Below, piece by piece: positions 22,379 through 29,796 of a DNA stretch of 32,275 bases; the first letter of the stretch is position 1, and each line of letters starts with the position of its first letter. A program made the translations under genes and the position numbers. This stretch comes from Treponema sp. (GTDB lineage: Bacteria; Spirochaetota; Spirochaetia; Treponematales; Treponemataceae), in NCBI GenBank assembly GCA_017381365.1, contig JAFOCI010000013.1:1-32275 (forward strand), read 5' to 3'. The notes below the pieces were generated by a model. It had not been told where the DNA came from. It saw nothing but the letters and a program-made list of their open reading frames with translations, and ran no database searches.

Positions 22379-23776
22379 TTATTTTTTTGTATTTTCAATG
22401 ACTGCCCGCATTGCACCAAGTTTTTCGCAGGTTTCTGTAAATTCCCGTTCTGCGTTAGATGCGTGAACTATTCCGCCGCCAGCCTGAAGTGTCCAGATGT
22501 CTTTCTGTTTTAATGCACAGCGGATGGCAATACAGAAGTCAAGATTGTTTTTGTTGCCGATATAGCCAACGGCACCTGCATAAAAATTGCGTTTGTATTT
22601 TTCAAGACCGCTTAAAATTTCAATTGCACTGATTTTTGGAGCGCCGCTTACAGTTCCAGCAGGGAAAGCTGCCCGCAGAACTTTTATTGCAGGTGTCTTC
22701 TCACTGATTTTTCCGATTACTTCTGAAACAAGGTGAATTACGTGGCTGTAAAGTTCTGTGAACATATATCTTGTAACTTCCACAGTGCCTGTTTCGCAAA
22801 CGCGGCCTAAGTCATTGCGGGCAAGGTCAACAAGCATAAGGTGTTCTGCCCGTTCTTTTGGGTCAGAAGCAAGCTCTGCCATAAGCTCTTTGTCTTCTAC
22901 AGCATCTTTTCCGCGGCGGCGTGTGCCTGCGATTGGATGAATCATTGCTTCTCCATCACGAACGCGAACAAGACTTTCTGGGCTTGCGCCTGTAAGCTGA
23001 TAGTCAGAATAATCAAGATAGAACATGTACGGAGAAGGATTTATAGAGCGAAGTCTTCTATATATTTCCAATGCTGGAACTTCGCTTTTAATCTGAAGTC
23101 TGCGGCTTGGAACTGCCTGAACGATATTTCCGTCAAAAATGTGTTTTTTGAGGGCTTCAACTTTTTCTGTGTATTCAAGACGGCTCTGTTCCTCATCTGT
23201 GATTACTGTTGTTTCGTAATCTGTTTCTGGCTCAGCAAGATAAGAAAAGTCCAGGTCAGAAAGGCGCTTTTTGATTTTTTCAATGGCAGCCTGAAGATCA
23301 ATCTGGTGTTCCTTATAGTTCTGTGCGCAGATGTAGATTTTTTCGCAGAAATGGTCAAATACAATAAAAGTGTGACCTACAATAAATGCGCTTTCTGGAA
23401 TTCCAAGCTGGTCTTCCTGTTTTGCAAGATGAATTGTATCACAGCGGGCACAGAATTCGTAGCTTAAATATCCCATGCCGGCTGCTGGAAGAGGAAAATC
23501 GATTCCTGGTTCTGCAGGATTTTCAGCAGCAATTTCATTAAGAATATCAAGAATATCGCCGCCTTTCATTCCGTAAACAGGTCGCTTTTCTTCGTTTATT
23601 ACCAGGGCGATTCCTTCATCATCCTGAATTACGCGGAATGCTTCATCCAGCATAATCATAGAATAACGGTCTTTTCCAGATGAAAAGTTTGCTGATTCAA
23701 GTATTGCTTTTGCACCAAATTTTTTTGCAAGTGAAAATGGAGTAAATCGGTCTCCTGGTAAAACTTCGTAAATCAT
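22379..23776 (-). CDS. trpE: Anthranilate synthase component I
   Basis: 465 residues from the ATG at 23776 (MIYEVLPGDRFTPFSL), preceded by GAGGG. The longer reading from an upstream ATG is rejected because those codons lie in the operator palindrome at or near the transcription start. TrpE makes anthranilate from chorismate with ammonia from TrpG. ILESA (25-29) matches the LLES tryptophan feedback site, so allosteric inhibition by tryptophan is likely. The chorismate-binding domain carries LTGASPESLVR, HPIAGTRRRG, ELYSHVIHLVS and GTVSGAPK. It is the first gene of the operon. Confidence 0.95.
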   Translation of the reverse strand: MIYEVLPGDRFTPFSLAKKFGAKAILESANFSSGKDRYSMIMLDEAFRVIQDDEGIALVINEEKRPVYGMKGGDILDILNEIAAENPAEPGIDFPLPAAGMGYLSYEFCARCDTIHLAKQEDQLGIPESAFIVGHTFIVFDHFCEKIYICAQNYKEHQIDLQAAIEKIKKRLSDLDFSYLAEPETDYETTVITDEEQSRLEYTEKVEALKKHIFDGNIVQAVPSRRLQIKSEVPALEIYRRLRSINPSPYMFYLDYSDYQLTGASPESLVRVRDGEAMIHPIAGTRRRGKDAVEDKELMAELASDPKERAEHLMLVDLARNDLGRVCETGTVEVTRYMFTELYSHVIHLVSEVIGKISEKTPAIKVLRAAFPAGTVSGAPKISAIEILSGLEKYKRNFYAGAVGYIGNKNNLDFCIAIRCALKQKDIWTLQAGGGIVHASNAEREFTETCEKLGAMRAVIENTKK

Positions 23777-23788
23777 ATTCCCTCTTTG

Positions 23789-23818
23789 TATTATGTTACT
23801 ATTCATAGTAACATAATA
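23789..23818. promoter_or_regulatory. trp operator 1 (proximal palindrome)
   Basis: TATTATGTTACT-attcat-AGTAACATAATA: perfect 12-bp arms with a 6-bp spacer, overlapping the -10 box and transcription start of the trpE promoter. It shares the core GTTACT-N6-AGTAAC with the second palindrome 36 bp upstream. Confidence 0.75.
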
Positions 23819-23841
23819 ATAGTAAAAATTGTTACTGTCAA
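23813..23841 (-). promoter_or_regulatory. trpE promoter
   Basis: Minus strand TTGACA (23841-23836), 17 nt, TATTAT (23818-23813). Near-consensus. The expected transcription start is about 23806, giving a 30-nt leader, too short for a ribosome-mediated attenuator before trpE. Confidence 0.75.
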
Positions 23842-23855
23842 TAGTAACAATTTTT
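23824..23855. promoter_or_regulatory. trp operator 2 (distal palindrome)
   Basis: AAAAATTGTTACT-gtcaat-AGTAACAATTTTT: perfect 13-bp arms around a 6-bp spacer that contains most of the -35 box. Binding would block RNA polymerase. The GTTACT/AGTAAC half-sites recall the ACTAG cores of E. coli TrpR sites, but a TrpR-like protein is not encoded in the window. Confidence 0.75.
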
Positions 23856-23985
23856 TTTATATAGAATATTTTGCTGTCTTTGTGATAAAATATAAAAGAA
23901 GATTGAATTGCTGGTGTGTCAATATTTTTGTTCCGCCAGATATTTGATTTTCAAATAATTCTTTAAGTTTTATATGGAGAAAATC

Positions 23986-24753
23986 ATGAAAAAAATTGCT
24001 GCTGCAATTATGGCTATGGGAGTTTTGTTTTTTGCTGGCTGTTCAAAACAGTCTGAAGTTGTAAAGATGGGTACAAACGCTGCTTTTCCACCTTTTGAAT
24101 ACACTCAGGGAACAGAAGTAGTAGGATTTGACGTTACTTTGAGTAAGCTTATTGCAAAGGATTATGGAAAGGAACTTCAGGTAATTGATATGAGTTTTGA
24201 CGGACTTATTGCTGCTTTGAATTCTGGAGCTATTGATTTTGTTGCTGCAGGTATGACTGCAACAGAGGAACGCCGCAAGAATGTTGATTTTTCTGAACCA
24301 TATTATTCTTCACGTCAGTTTATTATCATCAAGAAAGGTAATTCTAAAATCACTTGTGCTGCTGATCTGAAAGGCAAAGTTATTGGTGTTCAGGCAGGAA
24401 CAACTGGAGAAATGTATGTTCAGGATGAAGTAGAAAACGCTGATCTTAAGTCATTTAAGAACGGTATTGATGCTTCCCTTGCTCTTAAAAACTCTGCGAT
24501 TGATGCAATCGTTCTTGATGAACTTCCTTCAAAAGAAATTGTACGCAGAAATCCTGATCTTGTTCTTGTTGAAGATGATTTTTACACAGAAGAATATGCA
24601 ATTGCTGTTAAGAAAGGAAACAAAACTCTTCTTGATTCTATTAACAAAACTATTGCAGCAATTAAAGAAAATGGAATTTATGCTCAAATGACAGATGCTT
24701 ATATGCCTTTGGAAGGTGAAATAAGAATTCCTGTTATTGAAGGGCTTGAGTAA
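23986..24753 (+). CDS. Amino-acid ABC transporter substrate-binding lipoprotein
   Basis: 255 residues from MKKIAAAIM, with GGAG 5 nt upstream; the ATG at 23974 lies before this ribosome site and is less likely. The signal peptide ends in FFAGC with lipidated Cys19. The mature protein is a family 3 (polar amino acid) solute-binding protein: MGTNAAFPPFEYTQGTEVVGFDV, FDGLIAALNSGAIDFVAAGMTATEERRKNVDFSEPYY and GVQAGTTGEMY. No permease or ATPase gene follows, so it is an orphan in this window. It is divergent from trpE, with the two operator palindromes between them, so an aromatic or other amino-acid ligand under trp control is possible but unproven. Confidence 0.88.
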   Translation: MKKIAAAIMAMGVLFFAGCSKQSEVVKMGTNAAFPPFEYTQGTEVVGFDVTLSKLIAKDYGKELQVIDMSFDGLIAALNSGAIDFVAAGMTATEERRKNVDFSEPYYSSRQFIIIKKGNSKITCAADLKGKVIGVQAGTTGEMYVQDEVENADLKSFKNGIDASLALKNSAIDAIVLDELPSKEIVRRNPDLVLVEDDFYTEEYAIAVKKGNKTLLDSINKTIAAIKENGIYAQMTDAYMPLEGEIRIPVIEGLE

Positions 24754-24895
24754 AACGCAATAAGAAAGAGGCTGTTTTAGCAAAATGTAGTTTATAACTG
24801 AATTTTTTAGTTGGAAAACTTAATTTGCAGGCAGCCTTTAAGTTATTCGTGGGTCGAGTAAAATTTCCCGAAGGCTCTGTGCCGGGGGAAGCAGC
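24754..24895. other. Intergenic spacer with weak inverted repeat
   Basis: AGGCTG near 24775 and CAGCCT near 24832 form a loose inverted pair around AT-rich DNA, possibly a bidirectional terminator or a decayed MITE-like end between the convergent genes. Nothing else was recognised. Confidence 0.3.
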
Positions 24896-25789
24896 TCATT
24901 CGTTGTTGTCAGTTTTGTATTTAAAAGTTTTCTTTGCTATTAAGTTATCAATATAAGATTTCAGAAGTCGTTTCCAGAATATTTTGAATTTTATACCAAT
25001 CTGTACACCTGTTCTGATATAATCTGTATTATCTTCAAAATTTTTTGTATTATACATAACCATTCTGTAGCCTGCGTTAATATCAATCATAAATTTTTTG
25101 AAAAAAATCTGTTTCCATCCTATGGCAGGAAAAAAACTGAAAATGTAATCATTTTGTTCTATTCCTTCTCCATGGTAAAAAAGCTGATCTGCACCAAAAC
25201 CGCAGCCTACATAAAGCCATTCAAGACCTTTTCCAAATGGGTAACAAAAAAAGGTTAAATCTTCCTGAATACTGGTACACCAGATATTTTGTTCGGAAAA
25301 TAAGTTTGTAGTTGTTCCCAAAGAAGTTTTTAATGAAAAATATCGCCAGATTTTTTGTTCATAGTTCAAGCCAATTCCCCATCCATTGTGACTTAAGCCT
25401 GTTAATGTGTAGCCAAAATCAAGAGAAAATAAGTGAGAGATTTCATGATTAGGCAGTTTATCTGAAAGCCAGCGGGCATTGATTCCAAGAAAAGTGATAG
25501 GTTCTTCATCATAATCTACCGTTGCATCTGGTTCGTAAAAAGGATTAGGAATATTAGGGAACAGTTCTTTATTGTTATTGTTCAAAATGTCTTTGTTGAT
25601 AGGAATATCTTTTTTGTCATTTTCTTCAGGAGATTCTTCTGAGAATATATTTTCAATAATGCTGTCTGTTTTATCAAAAAAATTAGCCTGATCACCTTCG
25701 GATATTTCAAAAAAATCAGTTTCTTGTACAAAGGCAGGGAGAGAAAATAGAAATAAAAAAAATACTGTTAAAGATTTTTTGAAATCCAA
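24896..25789 (-). CDS. Exported protein, probable outer-membrane beta-barrel, function unknown
   Basis: 297 residues, starting after AGGAGAG at 7 nt. Residues 1-20 are a signal peptide (KKSLTVFFLFLFSLPAFVQ). Residues 25-95 are acidic, Asn-rich and probably disordered. From about 96 there are alternating aromatic beta strands (SLDFGYTLTGL, GWGIGLNYEQKIW, WLYVGCGFGADQLFY, FMIDINAGYRMVMY, IRTGVQIGIKFKIF), as in treponemal outer-membrane barrels. The C-terminal 25 residues are basic. No family was recognised. It lies 99 nt after argC on the same strand; the link is probably only positional. Confidence 0.7.
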   Translation of the reverse strand: MDFKKSLTVFFLFLFSLPAFVQETDFFEISEGDQANFFDKTDSIIENIFSEESPEENDKKDIPINKDILNNNNKELFPNIPNPFYEPDATVDYDEEPITFLGINARWLSDKLPNHEISHLFSLDFGYTLTGLSHNGWGIGLNYEQKIWRYFSLKTSLGTTTNLFSEQNIWCTSIQEDLTFFCYPFGKGLEWLYVGCGFGADQLFYHGEGIEQNDYIFSFFPAIGWKQIFFKKFMIDINAGYRMVMYNTKNFEDNTDYIRTGVQIGIKFKIFWKRLLKSYIDNLIAKKTFKYKTDNNE

Positions 25790-25888
25790 TTTCTCTCCTG
25801 TGAATTAGTTATTTATAAGCAAAAGCCTTTGTTATTTCCTGAGTGAAGCGAACTGGCACAGCTTTTTGATTAATCGAAATTGATGAGA

Positions 25889-26833
25889 CTATAAACCAGA
25901 TCCTTCATCAATTCCCATACTAATGTTAAAGCACTGAACAGCAGCTCCGCTGGCACCTTTTCCAAGATTGTCGAATCTTGTTGTTACCATTATACGGTCA
26001 TCGTTTCCGTAAACGAATATTTCCATGTTATTTGTGTTGGCAAGAGTATTTGCTGGAATGAACTGTTCTGGAAGAGTTCCTTCGCCCATAAAGCCTGCAA
26101 CTTTTACAAAGCGGCAGCCTTCATAATGCTTAGAAAACATTTCCCAAACATCCTTTGCAGTTACTTTCTTAGAAAGAAGGCGTGCGTGAAGACCAACAGT
26201 TACTGTCATTCCCTGGTAGTAGTCACAAACATAAGGATTGAAAACAGGTTCAAAGTCCAAACCGCTTATGATTTTTATTTCTGGAAGGTGCTTGTGCTGC
26301 TGTGTTAAAGCGTAAAGGCGAGGAGTGTCCAAGCCGGAGTCACGGTCTTCTGCTTCGTACTGAGCAATAGCTTTTTTACCGGCTCCTGAATAACCGGAAA
26401 CTGCATGGATTACAACCGGGTAGTCCTTTGGCAAAATACCTGACTGAACTAAAGGATACAAAATAGCGATGGAACCGCTGGCATAACAACCAGGGTTAGC
26501 GATGCGTTTAGAAGTTGCAATCTTTTCACGGAAGCTTTTGTCTAGTTCTGGAAAACCGTATGCCCAGGCTGGGTTTGTACGGTGAGCAGTTGATGCATCA
26601 ATAATAACTGTGTTTGGATTTGTGCAAAGCTGAGCTGATTCTACAGCAGCGGCATCTGGAAGACACAGAAAAGTGTAGTCGCTGGCGTTGATCATCTTTG
26701 CTTTTTCAACTGGATCCTTGCGTTTTTCTTCGCTTATTTCAAGAATTTCAAGGTCGCTGCGATTAGCAAAACGTTCAAAAATTTTAAGACCTGTAGTTCC
26801 TTCTTTTCCGTCAATAAAAACTTTAATTGCCAT
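25889..26833 (-). CDS. argC: N-acetyl-gamma-glutamyl-phosphate reductase (type 2)
   Basis: 314 residues from MAIKVFIDGKEGTTG. This ATG is preferred over one four codons earlier because GGGAG lies 5 nt before it. It reduces N-acetylglutamyl-5-phosphate in arginine synthesis. Catalytic C116 lies in ANPGCYASGSIA. The short N-terminus, IDGKEGTTGLKI nucleotide-binding start and total length fit the type 2 branch. FLCLPDAA and IDASTAHR are also typical. No other arg gene is nearby. Its ribosome site is supplied by the triple-hairpin repeat. Confidence 0.94.
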   Translation of the reverse strand: MAIKVFIDGKEGTTGLKIFERFANRSDLEILEISEEKRKDPVEKAKMINASDYTFLCLPDAAAVESAQLCTNPNTVIIDASTAHRTNPAWAYGFPELDKSFREKIATSKRIANPGCYASGSIAILYPLVQSGILPKDYPVVIHAVSGYSGAGKKAIAQYEAEDRDSGLDTPRLYALTQQHKHLPEIKIISGLDFEPVFNPYVCDYYQGMTVTVGLHARLLSKKVTAKDVWEMFSKHYEGCRFVKVAGFMGEGTLPEQFIPANTLANTNNMEIFVYGNDDRIMVTTRFDNLGKGASGAAVQCFNISMGIDEGSGL

Positions 26834-26838
26834 AGACA

Positions 26839-26947
26839 CTCCCATAAAAAGTCAAGAAGATTGTTTCAACAATCGATTGACTTTTTACGCTGTTCCGTAA
26901 TGTAATGAGGAACAGCAAATCAATAATAAGTTTGCAACGCAAACTTT
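26839..26947 (-). repeat. Triple-hairpin leader repeat, copy 3 (before argC)
   Basis: The cleanest copy. Minus strand: AAGTTTGC-gtt-GCAAACTT; GCTGTTCC...GGAACAGC; AAAAAGTCAA...TTGACTTTTT with inner GATTGTT/AACAATC; then ATGGGAG, 5 nt before the argC ATG. A MITE-like element begins 6 nt beyond its far end. Confidence 0.9.
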
Positions 26948-26952
26948 ATTTA

Positions 26953-27075
26953 GAGGGGGCTGTCCAATAAGTTTGCATTACGGTGGTTGAGTTTATCGAA
27001 ACCACCACATTTAGTGTAGCAGTCATTTCGACGAGCTCAATGAGCGCTACACTCATTACTTTTGGGACAGCCCCT
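26953..27075. repeat. MITE-like element, complete copy
   Basis: About 123 bp bounded by GGGGGCTGTCCAATAAGT and ACTTTTGGGACAGCCCC (imperfect terminal inverted repeats), with no coding capacity. The internal part matches 7233-7340 in reverse orientation. The ends match the terminus of the IS1182-type element at 230-240 (GGGACAGCCCC), suggesting it is moved by such a transposase. Confidence 0.75.
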
Positions 27076-27130
27076 TCTAACACCACCTATAAAAACACCG
27101 CGTTAGCGGCGAGCCAGGATGGCGAGAATA

Positions 27131-27198
27131 AAAGTTTGGGATTGTAAAGCAAGCCCAAACTTTAGTTATAAAAATTACATGGATGTAATTTTTATAAC
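27131..27198 (-). terminator. Two strong hairpins after luxS
   Basis: A perfect 15-bp stem GTTATAAAAATTACA / TGTAATTTTTATAAC with a 4-nt loop (27165-27198) starts 5 nt past the luxS stop. A 10-bp stem AAAGTTTGGG/CCCAAACTTT (27131-27163) follows. The first contains its own T-run and probably terminates luxS transcription. Confidence 0.6.
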
Positions 27199-27203
27199 AT
27201 CAC

Positions 27204-27683
27204 CTACTCTGGATAGTTCATTCTTTCTGCTGAAAGATTTTCCAGAACTTCTGTTTTGTATTTTTTTGCAAAGTACTTTGCCATTGAAAGATTCAAATCA
27301 AGATAATTTCCGCAGTCACGGGCAGAAGCTCCTGGAATTGTTCCTTCAAAGTTCAGTACAAAATCAATCATGCGGCGAAGAACATCCACAATGTTTTCTG
27401 ATTTAAGGTCACCCTTGAAAATAACATAAAAACCTGTGCGGCAGCCCATTGGTCCAAAGTAGATAGTCTTGTCTTTCCATTCTGGATCATTGCGAAGGAA
27501 TGTGGCACCAAGATGTTCCAGTGCGTGAATTGCAGCTGTGTCCATTACAGGCTCAACATTTGGGCGTGTAAAACGAAGATCAAAAGTTGTTATTGTGTCA
27601 GATTCCAGATGATCTTTTCTGGAAACATAAATACCTGTAAGCAAATCAAGGTGATTTACTGTAAAGCTAGCGATTTTGTCCAT
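27204..27683 (-). CDS. luxS: S-ribosylhomocysteine lyase (autoinducer-2 synthase)
   Basis: 159 residues from MDKIASFTVNHL. The longer frame is rejected because the promoter lies inside it. LuxS cleaves S-ribosylhomocysteine to homocysteine and the AI-2 precursor, and takes part in methyl-cycle recycling. The metal site H53-x-x-E56-H57 (HALEHL) and C124 (ARDCGNY), and catalytic C81 (GPMGCRTGFY), are all present. The ATG follows a -10 box by 7 nt with no Shine-Dalgarno. It shares homocysteine metabolism with metY, although the two are 25 kb apart. Confidence 0.95.
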   Translation of the reverse strand: MDKIASFTVNHLDLLTGIYVSRKDHLESDTITTFDLRFTRPNVEPVMDTAAIHALEHLGATFLRNDPEWKDKTIYFGPMGCRTGFYVIFKGDLKSENIVDVLRRMIDFVLNFEGTIPGASARDCGNYLDLNLSMAKYFAKKYKTEVLENLSAERMNYPE

Positions 27684-27690
27684 GTTTGAA

Positions 27691-27719
27691 AGTATAGAAC
27701 TTTTTGAAAGGATGTTGAA
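27691..27719 (-). promoter_or_regulatory. luxS promoter, leaderless
   Basis: Minus strand TTCAAC (27719-27714), 17 nt, TATACT (27696-27691), then 7 nt to the luxS ATG. No Shine-Dalgarno sequence. Confidence 0.65.
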
Positions 27720-27727
27720 TATGGAAG

Positions 27728-27797
27728 TAAAAAAAATCCACAGGGCTTTCAGATTTCGCAGCAATAACATCGTAAAAATCTGTAAACTTCTGTGGAT
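27728..27797 (-). terminator. Intrinsic terminator after the AICAR transformylase gene
   Basis: Minus strand: ATCCACAG ... CTGTGGAT with nested CAGATTT/AAATCTG, followed directly by seven T. It begins about 15 nt after the stop at 27812 and ends just upstream of the luxS promoter, separating the two genes. Confidence 0.7.
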
Positions 27798-27811
27798 ATC
27801 TGTAGTTTATA

Positions 27812-28987
27812 TTAGTGATGGAACAAGCGAATGCCAGTGAAGGCCATAGCCATTCCATAGTTATCTGCTGTTTCGATAACCTGATCGTCGCGAACAGAGC
27901 CGCCTGGCTGAGCTACAACTGTAACGCCAGATTTGCGTGCACGTTCAATGTTGTCTCCGAATGGGAAGAACGCATCTGAACCGATTGCAACGTCTGTGTT
28001 CTTTGCAAGCCATGCTTTCTTTTCTTCTGTAGTAAAAACAGCTGGCTTTGTCTTAAAGAACTTCTGCCATTTGCCTTCAGCAAGAACGTCTTCGTATTCT
28101 TCACCGATGTAAACATCGATTGTGTTGTCCCGGTCTGCACGTTTGATTCCGTCTACAAAGTCAAGGCCAAGAACCTGTGGGCTCTGGCGAAGCCACCAGT
28201 TGTCAGCTTTCTGACCTGCAAGGCGTGTACAGTGAACGCGGCTCTGCTGTCCGGCACCAATACCGATTGCCTGTCCGTCTTTTACGTAACAAACTGAGTT
28301 TGACTGAGTGTATTTAAGAACAATCAAAGAAATAACAAGGTTCATCTTGTCTTCTTCGCTCATGTTCTTGTTTTTTGTAACGATGTTGGAAAGGCAGGAA
28401 TTGTCAATCTTAAGGAAGTTGTGTCCCTGTTCAAAAGTTACGCCAAAAACCTGTTTCTTTTCAAGTTCGGCTGGAACGTAGTTAGGATCAATTTTGATAA
28501 CGCAGTAGTTACCGCCTTTTTTTGCCTTAAGGATTTCAAGAGCTTTTTCTGAGTAAGATGGAGCTACAATACCGTCTGAAACTTCCTTTTTGATAAGAAG
28601 AGCAGTTGCTTCGTCACATTCGTCAGAAAGAGAAATAAAATCGCCGAAAGATGACATACGGTCAGCACCGCGGGCACGAGCGTAAGCACAAGCCATAGGT
28701 GTAAGTTCAACGCCGTCAGTAAAATAAATCTTCTTAAGAGTGTCAGAAAGAGGTTTTCCGACTGCAGCTCCGGCAGGTGAAACATGCTTGAAAGAAGTTG
28801 CAGCTGGGAGACCAGTTGCTTCTTTAAGTTCCTTTACAAGCTGGTAGCCGTTGAAAGCATCAAGAAGATTGATGAATCCAGGTTTGCCGTTCAAAACTTC
28901 AAAAGGCAAATCTGCGCCGTTTTCCATAAAAACCCTAGCTGGTTTCTGGTTAGGGTTGCATCCGTATTTAAGAGAGAATTCGTTCAT
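27812..28987 (-). CDS. purH: AICAR transformylase, stand-alone (no IMP cyclohydrolase domain)
   Basis: 391 residues from MNEFSLKYGCNPNQKPARVF. An earlier in-frame ATG lies within the promoter. It transfers a formyl group from 10-formyl-tetrahydrofolate to AICAR, the ninth step of purine synthesis. Catalytic K67-H68 lie in TSFKHVSPAGAAVG. AYARARGADRMSSFGDFISLSD and the C-terminal AQPGGSVRDDQVI are typical of the PurH C-terminal domain. The N-terminal cyclohydrolase domain of bifunctional PurH (about 200 residues) is absent, and no cyclohydrolase gene is seen here, so IMP ring closure needs another enzyme. Confidence 0.92.
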   Translation of the reverse strand: MNEFSLKYGCNPNQKPARVFMENGADLPFEVLNGKPGFINLLDAFNGYQLVKELKEATGLPAATSFKHVSPAGAAVGKPLSDTLKKIYFTDGVELTPMACAYARARGADRMSSFGDFISLSDECDEATALLIKKEVSDGIVAPSYSEKALEILKAKKGGNYCVIKIDPNYVPAELEKKQVFGVTFEQGHNFLKIDNSCLSNIVTKNKNMSEEDKMNLVISLIVLKYTQSNSVCYVKDGQAIGIGAGQQSRVHCTRLAGQKADNWWLRQSPQVLGLDFVDGIKRADRDNTIDVYIGEEYEDVLAEGKWQKFFKTKPAVFTTEEKKAWLAKNTDVAIGSDAFFPFGDNIERARKSGVTVVAQPGGSVRDDQVIETADNYGMAMAFTGIRLFHH

Positions 28988-28999
28988 GGGGTAAAGAAT

Positions 29000-29027
29000 A
29001 GTATAAAATAGTAGAATTTTCAATCAA
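29000..29027 (-). promoter_or_regulatory. Promoter of the AICAR transformylase gene
   Basis: Minus strand TTGATT (29027-29022), 16 nt, TATACT (29005-29000), 12 nt before the ATG at 28987. The leader would be about 5 nt, with no Shine-Dalgarno. Confidence 0.55.
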
Positions 29028-29322
29028 TTTGAAAGCCAACTGAAAAAATCTGCGCAAGAGCAAACATTTTTTAGAAAATTGTGAAATGTATGTTGTGTGG
29101 TGCGGATGCAGTGTAAAGAGCGGATATGCAGGATGGAAAACTGCGGCAGCGGGATGGTGCTGGTGGTTGTGGGAATTATGGTTACGGGTGGGGGAGACTG
29201 CGCTGAGCTGGTGATTGAACTGACCCCAAATTTTAGGACAGTTTTGGGGTTCTGTTCAGAAATGGCTCCTTTTATTTCTGACATTTAATATTTATTGAAA
29301 TTATTAAGTTTATAGTGATTTG
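29028..29322. other. Intergenic region with G-rich strand and palindrome
   Basis: About 29095-29215 is markedly G-over-C on the plus strand, unlike any neighbouring gene. Both strands hold short open frames (60-85 codons), but their composition is biased and no ribosome site is seen, so none is called. The palindrome at 29217-29257 is listed separately. Confidence 0.4.
29217..29257. repeat. Inverted repeat resembling an IS3-family end
   Basis: GAACTGACCCCAAA and TTTTGGGGTTCTGTTC are inverted around TTTTAGGACAG, with one mismatch and one extra base. ACTGACCCCAAA...GGACA resembles the terminal repeats of IS150-group IS3 elements. It may be a leftover end or a terminator for the XRE gene (no T-run). 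Confidence 0.4.
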
Positions 29323-29658
29323 TTAAATCTTTTCAAACATCTCAACAATAGCGTTTTTTGTTTTTGAAGGTAGAGAATCAATCTTGGTTACTAGTTTGCG
29401 GTAAAAGAAAAACTTTTGGAAATCAGTTGATAATTCGGTATTTTTTTCAGAGCCTAGAGAATTTCCTCCAGATACTAAATATTCAACACTAACATTTAGA
29501 AATTGCGCAATGCGAACTGCGGTATCTGCAAGCGGAACCCCACCATTTTTAATTCCTTTTCCAATATTGGATACATCAAAACCAGCGGCATTTGCCAAAT
29601 CTTTTCGTTCTTTATTTTGATATTTTAATTCTGAATCTACAGTTTCCCAAAAGTTCAT
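29323..29658 (-). CDS. XRE-family helix-turn-helix repressor
   Basis: 111 residues. Residues about 5-62 form a Cro/CI-type HTH domain: KDLANAAGFDVSNIGKGIKNG (19-39) holds the two recognition helices, followed by VPLADTAVRIAQFLNVSVEYLVSG. The C-terminal 45 residues are a short helical tail (FFFYRKLVTKIDSLPSKTKN...), with no protease or toxin domain. It is divergent from three small genes. The shared 138-bp gap has three ATGGAAA half-sites, so it probably represses itself and them. The ATG is 7 nt after a TAAAAT -10 box and lacks a Shine-Dalgarno, like lambda CI expressed from its maintenance promoter. Confidence 0.88.
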   Translation of the reverse strand: MNFWETVDSELKYQNKERKDLANAAGFDVSNIGKGIKNGGVPLADTAVRIAQFLNVSVEYLVSGGNSLGSEKNTELSTDFQKFFFYRKLVTKIDSLPSKTKNAIVEMFEKI

Positions 29659-29670
29659 TTGTTTTATTTT

Positions 29671-29738
29671 ATGGAAAAATCCCTGTTTTAACTTTAAGAA
29701 GTTGAATACTTTCCATTTTTATATTAAAATAATGGAAA
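29671..29738. promoter_or_regulatory. Divergent promoter region with three ATGGAAA operator half-sites
   Basis: Rightward: TTGAAT (29702-29707), 17 nt, TAAAAT (29725-29730). Leftward: TAAAAT (29671-29666) 7 nt before the XRE ATG. The motif ATGGAAA/TTTCCAT occurs at 29671-29677, 29710-29716 (inside the rightward spacer) and 29732-29738 (just past the rightward -10). The last two form an inverted pair, TTTCCATT...AATGGAAA. A further imperfect inverted repeat, TCCCAGTTAT/ATAATTGGGA, follows at 29743-29769. Confidence 0.6.
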
Positions 29739-29796
29739 ATCTCCCAGTTATTAAAACGATAATTGGGAAATAATCAATTAAAAGGAGAAAATAAGT

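Noticed and set aside
23774..23860. Attenuator or T-box in the trp leader
   Set aside because: The leader is about 30 nt, with no Trp-codon run, specifier loop or terminator before trpE.
29024..29288. Open frames of 63-86 codons on both strands in the G-rich spacer
   Set aside because: Biased base composition alone gives open frames; no Shine-Dalgarno and no recognisable domain. The minus-strand frame also runs into the promoter of the AICAR transformylase gene.
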